Source: Thermobifida fusca NBRC 14071 = JCM 3263 (GTDB lineage: Bacteria > Actinomycetota > Actinomycetes > Streptosporangiales > Streptosporangiaceae). Taken from it: a DNA stretch of 59,525 nt. Shown here piece after piece: positions 52,251-59,525 of this stretch (positions within the stretch are counted from its first letter, which is position 1; the number at the start of each line of letters is the position of its first letter). A program made the translations under genes and the position numbers. The notes beneath the pieces are model-generated. The model worked only from the letters and a program-made list of their open reading frames with translations. It was not told the origin of the DNA and made no database searches. The DNA is taken from assembly GCF_001592045.1 (NCBI RefSeq), contig NZ_BCWB01000016.1:1-59525 (forward strand), in the 5' to 3' direction.

Positions 52251-54341
52251 ATGACCACACCGTTTCCCGCACCGCTACGCACCGCCCCCGCTGTCCTCGT
52301 CGCCAACCGGGGCGAAATCGCCGTGCGGATCATCCGCACCCTGCGGCAGCTCGCCCTGCCCGCCATCGCCGTCTACACCGACCAGGACGCGGACGCGCCC
52401 CACGTGCGCGCCGCCGACAGCGCGCTACGCATCCCCGACTACCTGGACGGGGACGCGATCATCGCCGCGGCACACGCCAGCGGAGCAGCCCTCATCCACC
52501 CCGGCTACGGGTTCCTCGCCGAAAACGCCGGCTTCGCCCGCGCCTGCACTGCGGCCGGACTCGTCTTCGTCGGCCCGACCCCGGACTCGATCGCCGCCAT
52601 GGGCGACAAAATCCGCGCCAAACAGACCGTGGCCGCCGCCGGAGTGCCCGTCCTCCCCGGATTCGCGGAAGACCCCGGCCACCCCCTGTCCGCAACCGAC
52701 CTCACCGCCGCAGCCGCACAGATCGGCTACCCCCTGCTCCTCAAACCCTCCGCTGGCGGCGGCGGGAAAGGCATGCGGCTCGTCCACAGCCCGGACGAGC
52801 TCGCGGACGCCGCAGCCGCCGCCCGCCGCGAAGCCCGCGCCGCCTTCGGCGACGCCACCCTGCTCGCGGAACGGTACGTCGCCCGCCCCCGCCACATCGA
52901 AGTGCAAATCCTCGCCGACACGCACGGCACCATCGTCCACCTGGGGGAACGCGAATGCAGCCTCCAGCGCCGCCACCAGAAGATCGTGGAAGAAGCCCCC
53001 TCCCCGCTGCTCACCCCCGAGCAGCGGAACGCCATGGGCCAGGCCGCTGTGGCCGCGGCACGCGCCTGCGGGTACGTGGGGGCGGGCACCGTGGAATTCA
53101 TCGTGCCCGGGGACGACACCGACCGCTTCTTCTTCCTCGAAATGAACACGCGGCTCCAAGTCGAACACCCCGTCACCGAAGCCGTCACCGCCATCCGCGG
53201 CACCCGCGGCATCGACCTGGTGGAAGCGCAACTCCGCATCGCCCTCGGCGAAGCCCTGCCGTTCACCCAAGACGACATCACCTGGCAGGGGCACGCGATC
53301 GAATGCCGCATCTATGCGGAAGACCCGGCGCGGAACTTCCTGCCCACCGGCGGCCGCATCCTCCACGTCGCCGAACCCCACGGGCCCGGCATCCGCGTCG
53401 ACTCCGGCATCAGCGAAGGCACCACCGTCACCTCCGCCTACGACCCGCTGCTCGCCAAACTCGTCGTCTGGGACCACGACCGCGCTAGTGCGCTCCGCCG
53501 CGCCGACGCGGCCCTCGCCCGCACCACACTGCTCGGCTGCGGCACCAACACCGCGTTCCTCCGCGCCCTGCTCGCCCACCCCGACGTCGCCGCCGGACAG
53601 CTCAGCACCGGGCTCGTCGAACACCTCCACCCCGAGCTCGCCCCAGCCCTCCAGGCAGGCCCCGACGTGCTCGCCGCCGCGGCCCTCGACCGGCACCTCG
53701 ACCTGGTCGCGACCAGCGACCCCGCCAACCGGTTCACCATCCCCGACGGGTGGCGGCTCGGCGAACCCGCGTGGACCGTGTGGCGGCTCCACTCGCCCGG
53801 CAGCGACCCCGTCACCGTGCGCGTCCGCGCCGACCACGACCACCCGCACCGCTTCCACGTGCGCGTCGCCGACGCCGACCCGCACGAAGCCACCGCGGTC
53901 CGCTCCCCAGACGGGCGCAGCCTGCACGTCACCTACGCGGGCCAGGCCCGCCACTACACCCGCGCCACGGACGGGCACGACCTGTGGCTCGGCCATGCGG
54001 GCGCGGCCTGGTGCTTCCGCGACGCCCCCCGCACCGCCCCGCTGCGCCGCACCAGCGGGCACGCCGACGGCGCCGTGCGCAGCCCCATGCCCGGCACCGT
54101 CCTCGACGTGCCCGTCGCCGTCGGCGACACCGTCCGCGCCGGACAGACCCTCGCCGTCGTCGAAGCCATGAAAATGGAGCACCCCGTGGCCGCACCCGTC
54201 GACGGCACCGTCACCGAACTGCACGCCCGTCCCGGACAGTCCGTTCCCCTTGATGCCCTCCTCGCCGTCGTCACCCCGGCGGCCGCCCCGGCCGCCACCC
54301 ACGTTCCGTCGACCACTGCTGCTACCGAGGAGCCGCGCTGA
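52251..54341 (+). CDS. Acyl-CoA carboxylase alpha subunit (biotin carboxylase-BCCP)
   Basis: 696 residues: biotin carboxylase domain from VLVANRGEIAVRIIRTLR, with ATP-grasp KPSAGGGGKGMRL and EMNTRLQVEHPVTE, a connecting BT-like domain, and a C-terminal biotinyl domain with AVVEAMKMEHPV (Lys is the biotin site). Partners the beta subunit 25 bases upstream. Its stop overlaps the next start by one base (TGATG). Confidence 0.93.
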   Translation: MTTPFPAPLRTAPAVLVANRGEIAVRIIRTLRQLALPAIAVYTDQDADAPHVRAADSALRIPDYLDGDAIIAAAHASGAALIHPGYGFLAENAGFARACTAAGLVFVGPTPDSIAAMGDKIRAKQTVAAAGVPVLPGFAEDPGHPLSATDLTAAAAQIGYPLLLKPSAGGGGKGMRLVHSPDELADAAAAARREARAAFGDATLLAERYVARPRHIEVQILADTHGTIVHLGERECSLQRRHQKIVEEAPSPLLTPEQRNAMGQAAVAAARACGYVGAGTVEFIVPGDDTDRFFFLEMNTRLQVEHPVTEAVTAIRGTRGIDLVEAQLRIALGEALPFTQDDITWQGHAIECRIYAEDPARNFLPTGGRILHVAEPHGPGIRVDSGISEGTTVTSAYDPLLAKLVVWDHDRASALRRADAALARTTLLGCGTNTAFLRALLAHPDVAAGQLSTGLVEHLHPELAPALQAGPDVLAAAALDRHLDLVATSDPANRFTIPDGWRLGEPAWTVWRLHSPGSDPVTVRVRADHDHPHRFHVRVADADPHEATAVRSPDGRSLHVTYAGQARHYTRATDGHDLWLGHAGAAWCFRDAPRTAPLRRTSGHADGAVRSPMPGTVLDVPVAVGDTVRAGQTLAVVEAMKMEHPVAAPVDGTVTELHARPGQSVPLDALLAVVTPAAAPAATHVPSTTAATEEPR

Positions 54342-55495
54342 TGTCCTACCGTCTCAGCGACGAACACGAAGAACTGCGCCGCACCGTCGCCGAATTCGCC
54401 CGCACCGAAGTCGCGCCTGTCATCGGCGACTACTACGAACGCGCCGCCTTCCCCTACGAGATCGTCGCCGCCATGGGGCGCATGGGCCTGTTCGGCCTGC
54501 CGTTCCCCGAAGACGTCGGCGGCATGGGCGGCGACTACCTGGCGCTCTGCCTCGCCCTGGAAGAACTCGCCCGCGTCGACTCGTCCGTCGCCATCACCCT
54601 GGAAGCCGCCGTCTCCCTCGGCGCAATGCCGATCTACCGGTTCGGCACCCCTGAACAGCAAGCCACCTGGCTGCCCCGGCTCTGCTCCGGAGAAGCCCTC
54701 GGCGCGTTCGGCCTCACCGAACCCGAAGGCGGCTCCGATGCGGGCGCCACCCGCACCACCGCCCGCCTCGATGCCGGAGAATGGGTCATCAACGGCACCA
54801 AAAGCTTCATCACCAACTCCGGCACCGACATCACCGCGCTCGTCACCGTCACCGCGGTCACCGGACAACGGCCCGACGGACGCCCCGAAATCTCCGCGAT
54901 CATCGTCCCCGCCGGCACTCCCGGCTTCACTATTGGCCAGCGGTACTCCAAAGTCGGCTGGTGCGCCTCCGACACCAACGAACTCGTGTTCACCGACTGC
55001 CGGGTCCCTGAAGCCAACCTCCTCGGCGAACGCGGCCGCGGCTACGCCCAATTCCTGAGTATCCTCGACGAAGGCCGCATCGCTATCGCCGCGCTCGCCG
55101 TCGGACTCGCCCAAGGCTGCGTCGACGAATGCCTGCGCTACGTCGGCCAGCGCGTCGCCTTCGGCCGCGAAATCGGCCGCTACCAGGCGATCCAATTCAA
55201 GATCGCGGACATGGCCGCCCGCGTGCACACCGCCCGGCTCGCCTACTACGACGCGGCCGCACGCCTGCTGGCCGGGCAGCCGTTCAAAAAAGAAGCCGCC
55301 ATCGCCAAACTCGTCGCGTCCCACGCGGCCATGGACAACGCCCGCGACGCCACCCAGATCTTCGGGGGCTACGGGTTCATGAACGAATACCCGGTCGGAC
55401 GCTTCTACCGCGACGCCAAAATCCTCGAAATCGGCGAAGGCACCTCAGAAATCCAGCGGATGGTCATCGCCCGGGAACTCGGACTGCCCGCCTAG
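54341..55495 (+). CDS. Acyl-CoA dehydrogenase
   Basis: 384 residues of the short/branched-chain acyl-CoA dehydrogenase family, an FAD enzyme: GAFGLTEPEGGSDAGATRTT, GRYQAIQFKIADMAA, ATQIFGGYGFMNEYPVGR. The base is probably the Glu in GEGTSEIQ near the C-terminus, as in SCAD/MCAD; classical isovaleryl-CoA dehydrogenases use another Glu and have Ala here. Translationally coupled to the alpha subunit. Confidence 0.92.
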   Translation: MSYRLSDEHEELRRTVAEFARTEVAPVIGDYYERAAFPYEIVAAMGRMGLFGLPFPEDVGGMGGDYLALCLALEELARVDSSVAITLEAAVSLGAMPIYRFGTPEQQATWLPRLCSGEALGAFGLTEPEGGSDAGATRTTARLDAGEWVINGTKSFITNSGTDITALVTVTAVTGQRPDGRPEISAIIVPAGTPGFTIGQRYSKVGWCASDTNELVFTDCRVPEANLLGERGRGYAQFLSILDEGRIAIAALAVGLAQGCVDECLRYVGQRVAFGREIGRYQAIQFKIADMAARVHTARLAYYDAAARLLAGQPFKKEAAIAKLVASHAAMDNARDATQIFGGYGFMNEYPVGRFYRDAKILEIGEGTSEIQRMVIARELGLPA

Positions 55496-55574
55496 CGGCC
55501 GGCAGCCATGCGGACCGGCGGGCGGTCCCCCGCCGCCGGGCAGAGAACCGCCCGCGGTCATCACGCCACCCGGC

Positions 55575-56009
55575 TCAGACGATGTGGTCGGGCGGGCCCG
55601 ACTTGATCGCCTCCACGAACCGGCCGAGCTCTTCCTCCGGCAAGTGCTGGGCAAGGTCCGCCTCGCTCACAATGCCGACGAGCTGCTTGTTCTCGATCAC
55701 CGGCATCCGCTTGACCTTGTGCTGCGTCATCTCCTGCAGCAAGGTCTCAATGTCGTCGGAGGCGTCCACGTAGAACGGGGTGCCCTCGGCGAGCTCGATC
55801 GCGTTACAGGTGTTCGGGTCCTTGCCTTCCGCCAGGCACTTCACCACGATGTCGCGGTCCGTGATGATGCCCTTCAGTCGGTTGTCCTCCCCGCAGATCG
55901 GCAGAGCACCGACTCCGAGGTCCCGCATCATGCGCGCCGCGGTCACCAGGTTCGTGTTCGTCTCAATGCACTGGACACCCTCGTGCATGATGTCCTTGGC
56001 TGTGGTCAT
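55575..56009 (-). CDS. Tandem CBS-domain protein
   Basis: 144 residues made of two CBS domains: AKDIMHEGVQCIETN with GVGALPICGEDNRLKGIITD and RDIV, then DDIETLLQEMTQHKVKRMPV with VGIVSEADLAQ. Such stand-alone pairs bind adenine nucleotides and often respond to stress. ATG at 56009 with GGGGGAG; the longer frame upstream is not homologous. Confidence 0.92.
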   Translation of the reverse strand: MTTAKDIMHEGVQCIETNTNLVTAARMMRDLGVGALPICGEDNRLKGIITDRDIVVKCLAEGKDPNTCNAIELAEGTPFYVDASDDIETLLQEMTQHKVKRMPVIENKQLVGIVSEADLAQHLPEEELGRFVEAIKSGPPDHIV

Positions 56010-56145
56010 GATTCTCCCCCCTTTGTTCCGTTCCCGCGACAATCCGCTGGTCTGTGCGCGGACGGGAACTGTGGGGGCTTCTACCCACCAGCCCGAACCA
56101 CATCCACGAACCGGACAAAACACCACATAAATCCACAAAACAGAT

Positions 56146-56937
56146 TCATCGGCGGCGGCAGATCATGATCTCCGTGGTCGGGCTCTCCATCCGCGTGCGC
56201 ACCAAATGCCGCTCCAACGGGTAGAGCGCCGCCCCGGCCAGCCACCCCGTCGGCTCGGTGAGCGTCACCGCGCGCAGCAGGCCGCCCCACAGCTTGCGCC
56301 ACACCGGCCCCGCATCCACCTGCGCGTTCATGAGCATGAGGAACGGCGACCGGTGCACCACGTCGAACCCGGCCTCATCCAACCGGGCAGTGATCCACTC
56401 CAACGGACGGTTGACCTGGTTGACGCCGCGCTGGGCCGGACGGTGCAGGAAATTCTCCGAGAACACGAAATACCCGCCAGACCGCACCAGGTGGGCGATC
56501 GACTTCACCGCGGCCGCGTAACGCTCGTCGTCCGTGATATGGAACAGCACGTCCATACAGGAGACCGCGTCGAACTCAGCCTCGTCGAACACCCCCTGCG
56601 GGTCGGCGATATCCACCCGTTCGAACCGCAACCCCGGAAACCGCTCCCGCAGCCGCACCACCGCGGCCTCCGTCAAATCGCAGCCAGTGACCGCGACCGC
56701 GCCCAACCGCTGCCAGGCGCGGACATAGAACCCGGTCCCCGAGCCCACGTCCAACACCCGCGCCCGAGACCAGTCCACGGCGAGCGCCCCCACCCGCTCC
56801 GCGAACACCTCCTGGCGCACCCGGTACATCCACTCGTTGAACGACCGACCCAAAGCCCGGTAGCCGACCCCGGTCTCCGTCCAGTCCGCGTCGAGGCGCT
56901 CCTCCCAGAAAGCCCTGCGTTCATCGTGGAAAGTCAT
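56146..56937 (-). CDS. Class I SAM methyltransferase
   Basis: 263 residues. Motif I VLDVGSGTGFYVRAWQRLG, acidic VTGCDLTEAAV, motif IV FDAVSCMDVLFHI. Substrate unknown; the C-terminal half does not match a named type. ATG at 56937. Confidence 0.85.
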   Translation of the reverse strand: MTFHDERRAFWEERLDADWTETGVGYRALGRSFNEWMYRVRQEVFAERVGALAVDWSRARVLDVGSGTGFYVRAWQRLGAVAVTGCDLTEAAVVRLRERFPGLRFERVDIADPQGVFDEAEFDAVSCMDVLFHITDDERYAAAVKSIAHLVRSGGYFVFSENFLHRPAQRGVNQVNRPLEWITARLDEAGFDVVHRSPFLMLMNAQVDAGPVWRKLWGGLLRAVTLTEPTGWLAGAALYPLERHLVRTRMESPTTEIMICRRR

Positions 56938-57047
56938 GCCCGCATGATTCCTGGTCACCGAACCCAGGTCCAGCACCACCGCCGGGAGACGCGGCAAAAA
57001 AGGGGGCCCGGCACCAGGTGCCGGACCCGAATCCTCGGTAATCTTCC

Positions 57048-57689
57048 CTACCGCCAGGAGGGGTGGCCGCCCGTGGGGGTAGTCTGCTCCGCGGAGGCGT
57101 CCCCGACCGCGATCGCGTGCTCCACCAGGCGGATCAGCGTCGCCTTGGTGGACGCCCGGTCCCGGGCGTCGCACTGCACGATCGGAATGTCCTCGCTGAG
57201 CGTCAAGGCGTCCCGCACCTCGCTGATCGAGTGGGGGAAGTAAGAGTCGAAACCGTTGATTGCGACGATGAACGGCAGCTTCGCTTCTTCGAAGTAGTCG
57301 ATGGCCGGGAAGCAGTCCGCCAGGCGGCGGGTGTCCACCAGGACCACCGCGCCGATGGCTCCTTTGACCAAGTCATCCCACATGAACCAGAAGCGGTGCT
57401 GCCCGGGGGTACCGAACAGGTAGAGGATGAGGTCGGAGTCGAGGGACACCCGACCGAAGTCCATGGCGACTGTGGTCGTCTGCTTGTCCGGTGTTTTCGC
57501 CAAGTCGTCGACTCCGACGCTGGCGCTAGTCATCACCGCTTCGGTGGTCAGTGGAACGATCTCAGAGACCGACCCCACAAACGTCGTCTTCCCGACGCCG
57601 AAGCCCCCGGCGACGACGATCTTCACCGACGTCATCGCATTCGCCACAGCACCGCCCTCGTCGGCCGGGCTAGAGCTTGCGAAGTCCAC
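57048..57689 (-). CDS. cvnD: Conservon GTPase CvnD
   Basis: 213 residues: P-loop VVAGGFGVGKTTFVGSVSEI, switch LYLFGTPGQHRFWFMWDDL and NGFD for guanine binding. Last member of a conservon, signalling GTPase recruited with CvnA-C at the membrane. GTG at 57689 (VDFASSS) overlaps the cvnC end by 20 bases, the usual conservon arrangement. Confidence 0.93.
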   Translation of the reverse strand: MDFASSSPADEGGAVANAMTSVKIVVAGGFGVGKTTFVGSVSEIVPLTTEAVMTSASVGVDDLAKTPDKQTTTVAMDFGRVSLDSDLILYLFGTPGQHRFWFMWDDLVKGAIGAVVLVDTRRLADCFPAIDYFEEAKLPFIVAINGFDSYFPHSISEVRDALTLSEDIPIVQCDARDRASTKATLIRLVEHAIAVGDASAEQTTPTGGHPSWR

Positions 57690-58164
57690 TGAGTACCCTT
57701 TCAAGCAGGTTGACATTGGGCCGGCTGTCGGTGTTCAGCGACGACCTGATCTGCACAAGACCCTGTTCTGCCATATCCGCCACCAGAACTCGCGCGACAC
57801 CGAGCGGTATCCGGCACAGGGCAGAGATCTCCGCCACTGATCGCCACTCCCGACACAGGTCGGTAATCGCCTGGCATTCGGGAGTAAGCGTCCCGAACTC
57901 GCTACGCGCCGTCGCGGTCGTGGAAATCAGTGCTTCCAACGGCAGATGAGTCTTCGGCTTGGTCCGGCCACGGGTCACCGCGTAAGGCCGTACCAACGAA
58001 CTCGGCGCGCTTTCACCGATGGACCACTGCTGCCCGGTGACCTGTGGGGTGGTAGGCGGTTCTCCACCGGCTAGCGGGTCGGACAGCGGCCTCGAGGCAC
58101 TGGCTGACGGGTCGCCAAACCATGAGGCGCTCCCGGAGTCTCTACCGTGAGGTGGTGCCACCAC
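57670..58164 (-). CDS. cvnC: Conservon DUF742 protein CvnC
   Basis: 164 residues: a disordered N-terminal ~55 residues, then the DUF742 winged-helix-like domain (RPYAVTRGRTKP, EWRSVAEISALCRIPLGVAR, RVLSGLRKL end). GTG at 58164 or 58161 after AGGAGG. Confidence 0.92.
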   Translation of the reverse strand: MVAPPHGRDSGSASWFGDPSASASRPLSDPLAGGEPPTTPQVTGQQWSIGESAPSSLVRPYAVTRGRTKPKTHLPLEALISTTATARSEFGTLTPECQAITDLCREWRSVAEISALCRIPLGVARVLVADMAEQGLVQIRSSLNTDSRPNVNLLERVLSGLRKL

Positions 58165-58184
58165 TTCCTCCTGTCGGTGGTGGG

Positions 58185-58586
58185 TCAGTGGACGCCCGGA
58201 GTGCGTGCTGCCGGAGTCAGTGCCCGGCCGGCCCGCTCTACGAGCAGTGTCATCTCGTAGCCGACCAGACCGAGGTCACATTCGGCGGCAGCGAGCACCG
58301 CAAGGCATGATCCGTCGCTGATGGCCATGATAAGGAGCAGCCCACGCTCCATCTCAACCACGGTCTGCGCGACTGCTCCGCCTTCAAAGACCCGGGCTGC
58401 ACCTTGTGTGAGGCTGGAGAGACCGGAGGCGATCGCAGCCAACTGGTCGGCACGGTCAGCAGGGAACCCGGCTGAAGCCGCCAACGGTAGACCGTCCGAC
58501 GACACCACAATCGCGTGAGCCACATCGGGCACACGATTGGCGAAGTCAGTGATCAGCCAGTTGAGTTCATTAACCGGTTGACTCAT
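58185..58586 (-). CDS. cvnB: Conservon roadblock/LC7 protein CvnB
   Basis: 133 residues of roadblock/LC7 fold: LNWLITDFANRVPDVAHAIVV, SSDGLPLAASAGFPADRADQ, ERGLLLIMAISDGSCLAVLA. Partner of the CvnD GTPase. ATG with AGGAGAG upstream. Confidence 0.94.
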   Translation of the reverse strand: MSQPVNELNWLITDFANRVPDVAHAIVVSSDGLPLAASAGFPADRADQLAAIASGLSSLTQGAARVFEGGAVAQTVVEMERGLLLIMAISDGSCLAVLAAAECDLGLVGYEMTLLVERAGRALTPAARTPGVH

Positions 58587-58787
58587 CTGCTCTCCTGTCG
58601 GTCCCAGCCTTCACATCGACCGATTGGGTAAACGGCCGACAGCCGAGAGTTTTTCGCGGATGACTTGATTGCGATGCCATGTCCGGGAAGTGCAGATGAT
58701 GTTAATTCATTGGGCATCTGGTATCCACTCCCTGGCATAGGCCTGGTCGGCTGCAACGTCACGGGACACCGACCTTCAAATCGGACA

Positions 58788-59525
58788 TTATTCCTCCTGG
58801 GACGAGCGCTTGTTCAGGGCGTCGCGTCCCTGACGGATGCCCTGCTGGAAACTGGAGAACCGGCTGCGCACCCGCTCCGCGGAGCGCGACGTGATCTGCT
58901 TGAAGTTCTCCGGAGCCGGAGCAGCACCCGGCACCAGGTTCGCGCGCGGAATCCGCTTCGGCAGGCCCGAGGCGGTAATGCCACCCGCAATCGGTGCACT
59001 GGCCCGTTCCGCCGCGGTCTTCCAACCGGCGTCCGCAGCCGAACGCCACTCGTCCTCGGGGCGGGGCTGCTGGCTCTGCTGCTGAGCAGGAGCAGCAGGC
59101 TCGGTGCCCAGCCCGTCGGGCGTGCTGACGGCGCTGATCGGACCGGTTTCCGTCGTCGTCACCGCCGGACGCACTGTGCGGCGACGGAACCAGTTCGACT
59201 CGATGGAGTCGAAGATCGGCAGCGGCTCGTTGGACTCGTGCTCCGGGGACGGCGGAATGATCGTGTTCTGGTTTCCGCTTCCCGGGCCGTACCGCTTGGA
59301 CAGGTAGGCGGTGGATCCGTAGCCCTCCCGCACCTCGGGCTGCTCGGTGCGGCCGCTACCGCTGGAGTAGGACGACGACAGCGGATTCTGCTGCCAGCCC
59401 TGCCGCTCCGAGGTGCTGCTGCGCGTGTCCCCGAGCGGGTGAGCGGAGCGCTGTCCCGGCCGGTCCAGGGAGTAGCCGTAGACGCTCTGCCCGCCGGTGC
59501 GGGACGATCCCACGGTGTCCGCAGC
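58788..59525 (-). CDS. cvnA: Conservon sensor histidine kinase CvnA, 5' truncated by window edge
   Basis: Only the C-terminal ~245 residues are in the window; the frame is open to the right edge. They are low-complexity Ser/Gly/Pro/Gln-rich with GLPKRIPRANLVPG, the typical post-kinase tail of CvnA nitrate-sensor-like kinases, and an Arg-rich coil RSRFSSFQQGIRQGRDALNK. Kinase and sensor domains lie beyond the window. Confidence 0.85.
   Translation of the reverse strand, partial: AADTVGSSRTGGQSVYGYSLDRPGQRSAHPLGDTRSSTSERQGWQQNPLSSSYSSGSGRTEQPEVREGYGSTAYLSKRYGPGSGNQNTIIPPSPEHESNEPLPIFDSIESNWFRRRTVRPAVTTTETGPISAVSTPDGLGTEPAAPAQQQSQQPRPEDEWRSAADAGWKTAAERASAPIAGGITASGLPKRIPRANLVPGAAPAPENFKQITSRSAERVRSRFSSFQQGIRQGRDALNKRSSQEE

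Noticed and set aside
50568-54302. Long minus-strand frames over the carboxylase genes
   Set aside because: Gly/Val/Asp-rich mirror frames of well-supported genes.

Overview
The window reads as chromosomal DNA of a high-GC actinobacterium. The evidence is GTG starts, GC-rich third positions, F420 enzymes, a GlnR-type nitrogen operator, a conservon, DUF4191/DUF2630 proteins and XRE-DUF397 pairs. The secreted GH13 alpha-amylase with a C-terminal starch-binding domain and the F420:NADP oxidoreductase look like those I remember from Thermobifida fusca. I infer Thermobifida or a close relative; no database was consulted.

Layout. 1-18351 is conserved core metabolism: the end of a 2-oxoacid dehydrogenase E2 gene, lipB and lipA (lipoate), DUF4191 and RDD membrane proteins, glnA with a GlnR operator, an SMR transporter, glnE (adenylylates GlnA), the amylase, NAD synthetase, a second GS-like gene (glnA2), panB and an LLM-class F420 oxidoreductase. 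18796-29564 is an accessory island. It holds two copies of a divergent module (small WFIWGRTGS protein plus HATPase on the minus strand; XRE/DUF5753 regulator plus DUF397 on the plus strand), then an array of DUF397 genes in a tandem ~1 kb duplication with decayed XRE remnants, then a solitary BREX-2-type PglX methyltransferase. 29638-41499 returns to ordinary genes (fno, map, methyltransferase, CopD-CtaG fusion, alanine dehydrogenase). The ald gene is flanked by two proteins that look like catalytically inactive members of the amidohydrolase and enolase superfamilies. 41783-43110 is an IS605-type element carrying only tnpB. 43239-59525 contains a HicB-like protein, MaoC hydratase, superoxide dismutase, a csoR-copZ copper pair, type II NADH dehydrogenase, a TetR-controlled acyl-CoA carboxylase/acyl-CoA dehydrogenase operon, a CBS protein, a methyltransferase and four conservon genes (cvnD, C, B and the end of A).

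How parts work together. LipB/LipA make the cofactor that E2 carries. GlnE tunes GlnA by adenylylation while GlnR probably controls glnA transcription. CsoR senses Cu(I) and CopZ carries it. The TetR protein most likely represses the divergent carboxylase operon through two palindromes in the shared promoter. The CvnA-D set is a membrane kinase/roadblock/GTPase signalling unit. The most unusual region is the XRE-DUF397 array beside the orphan PglX: near-identical intergenic DNA surrounds quite different DUF397 coding sequences, which suggests cassette-like recombination.
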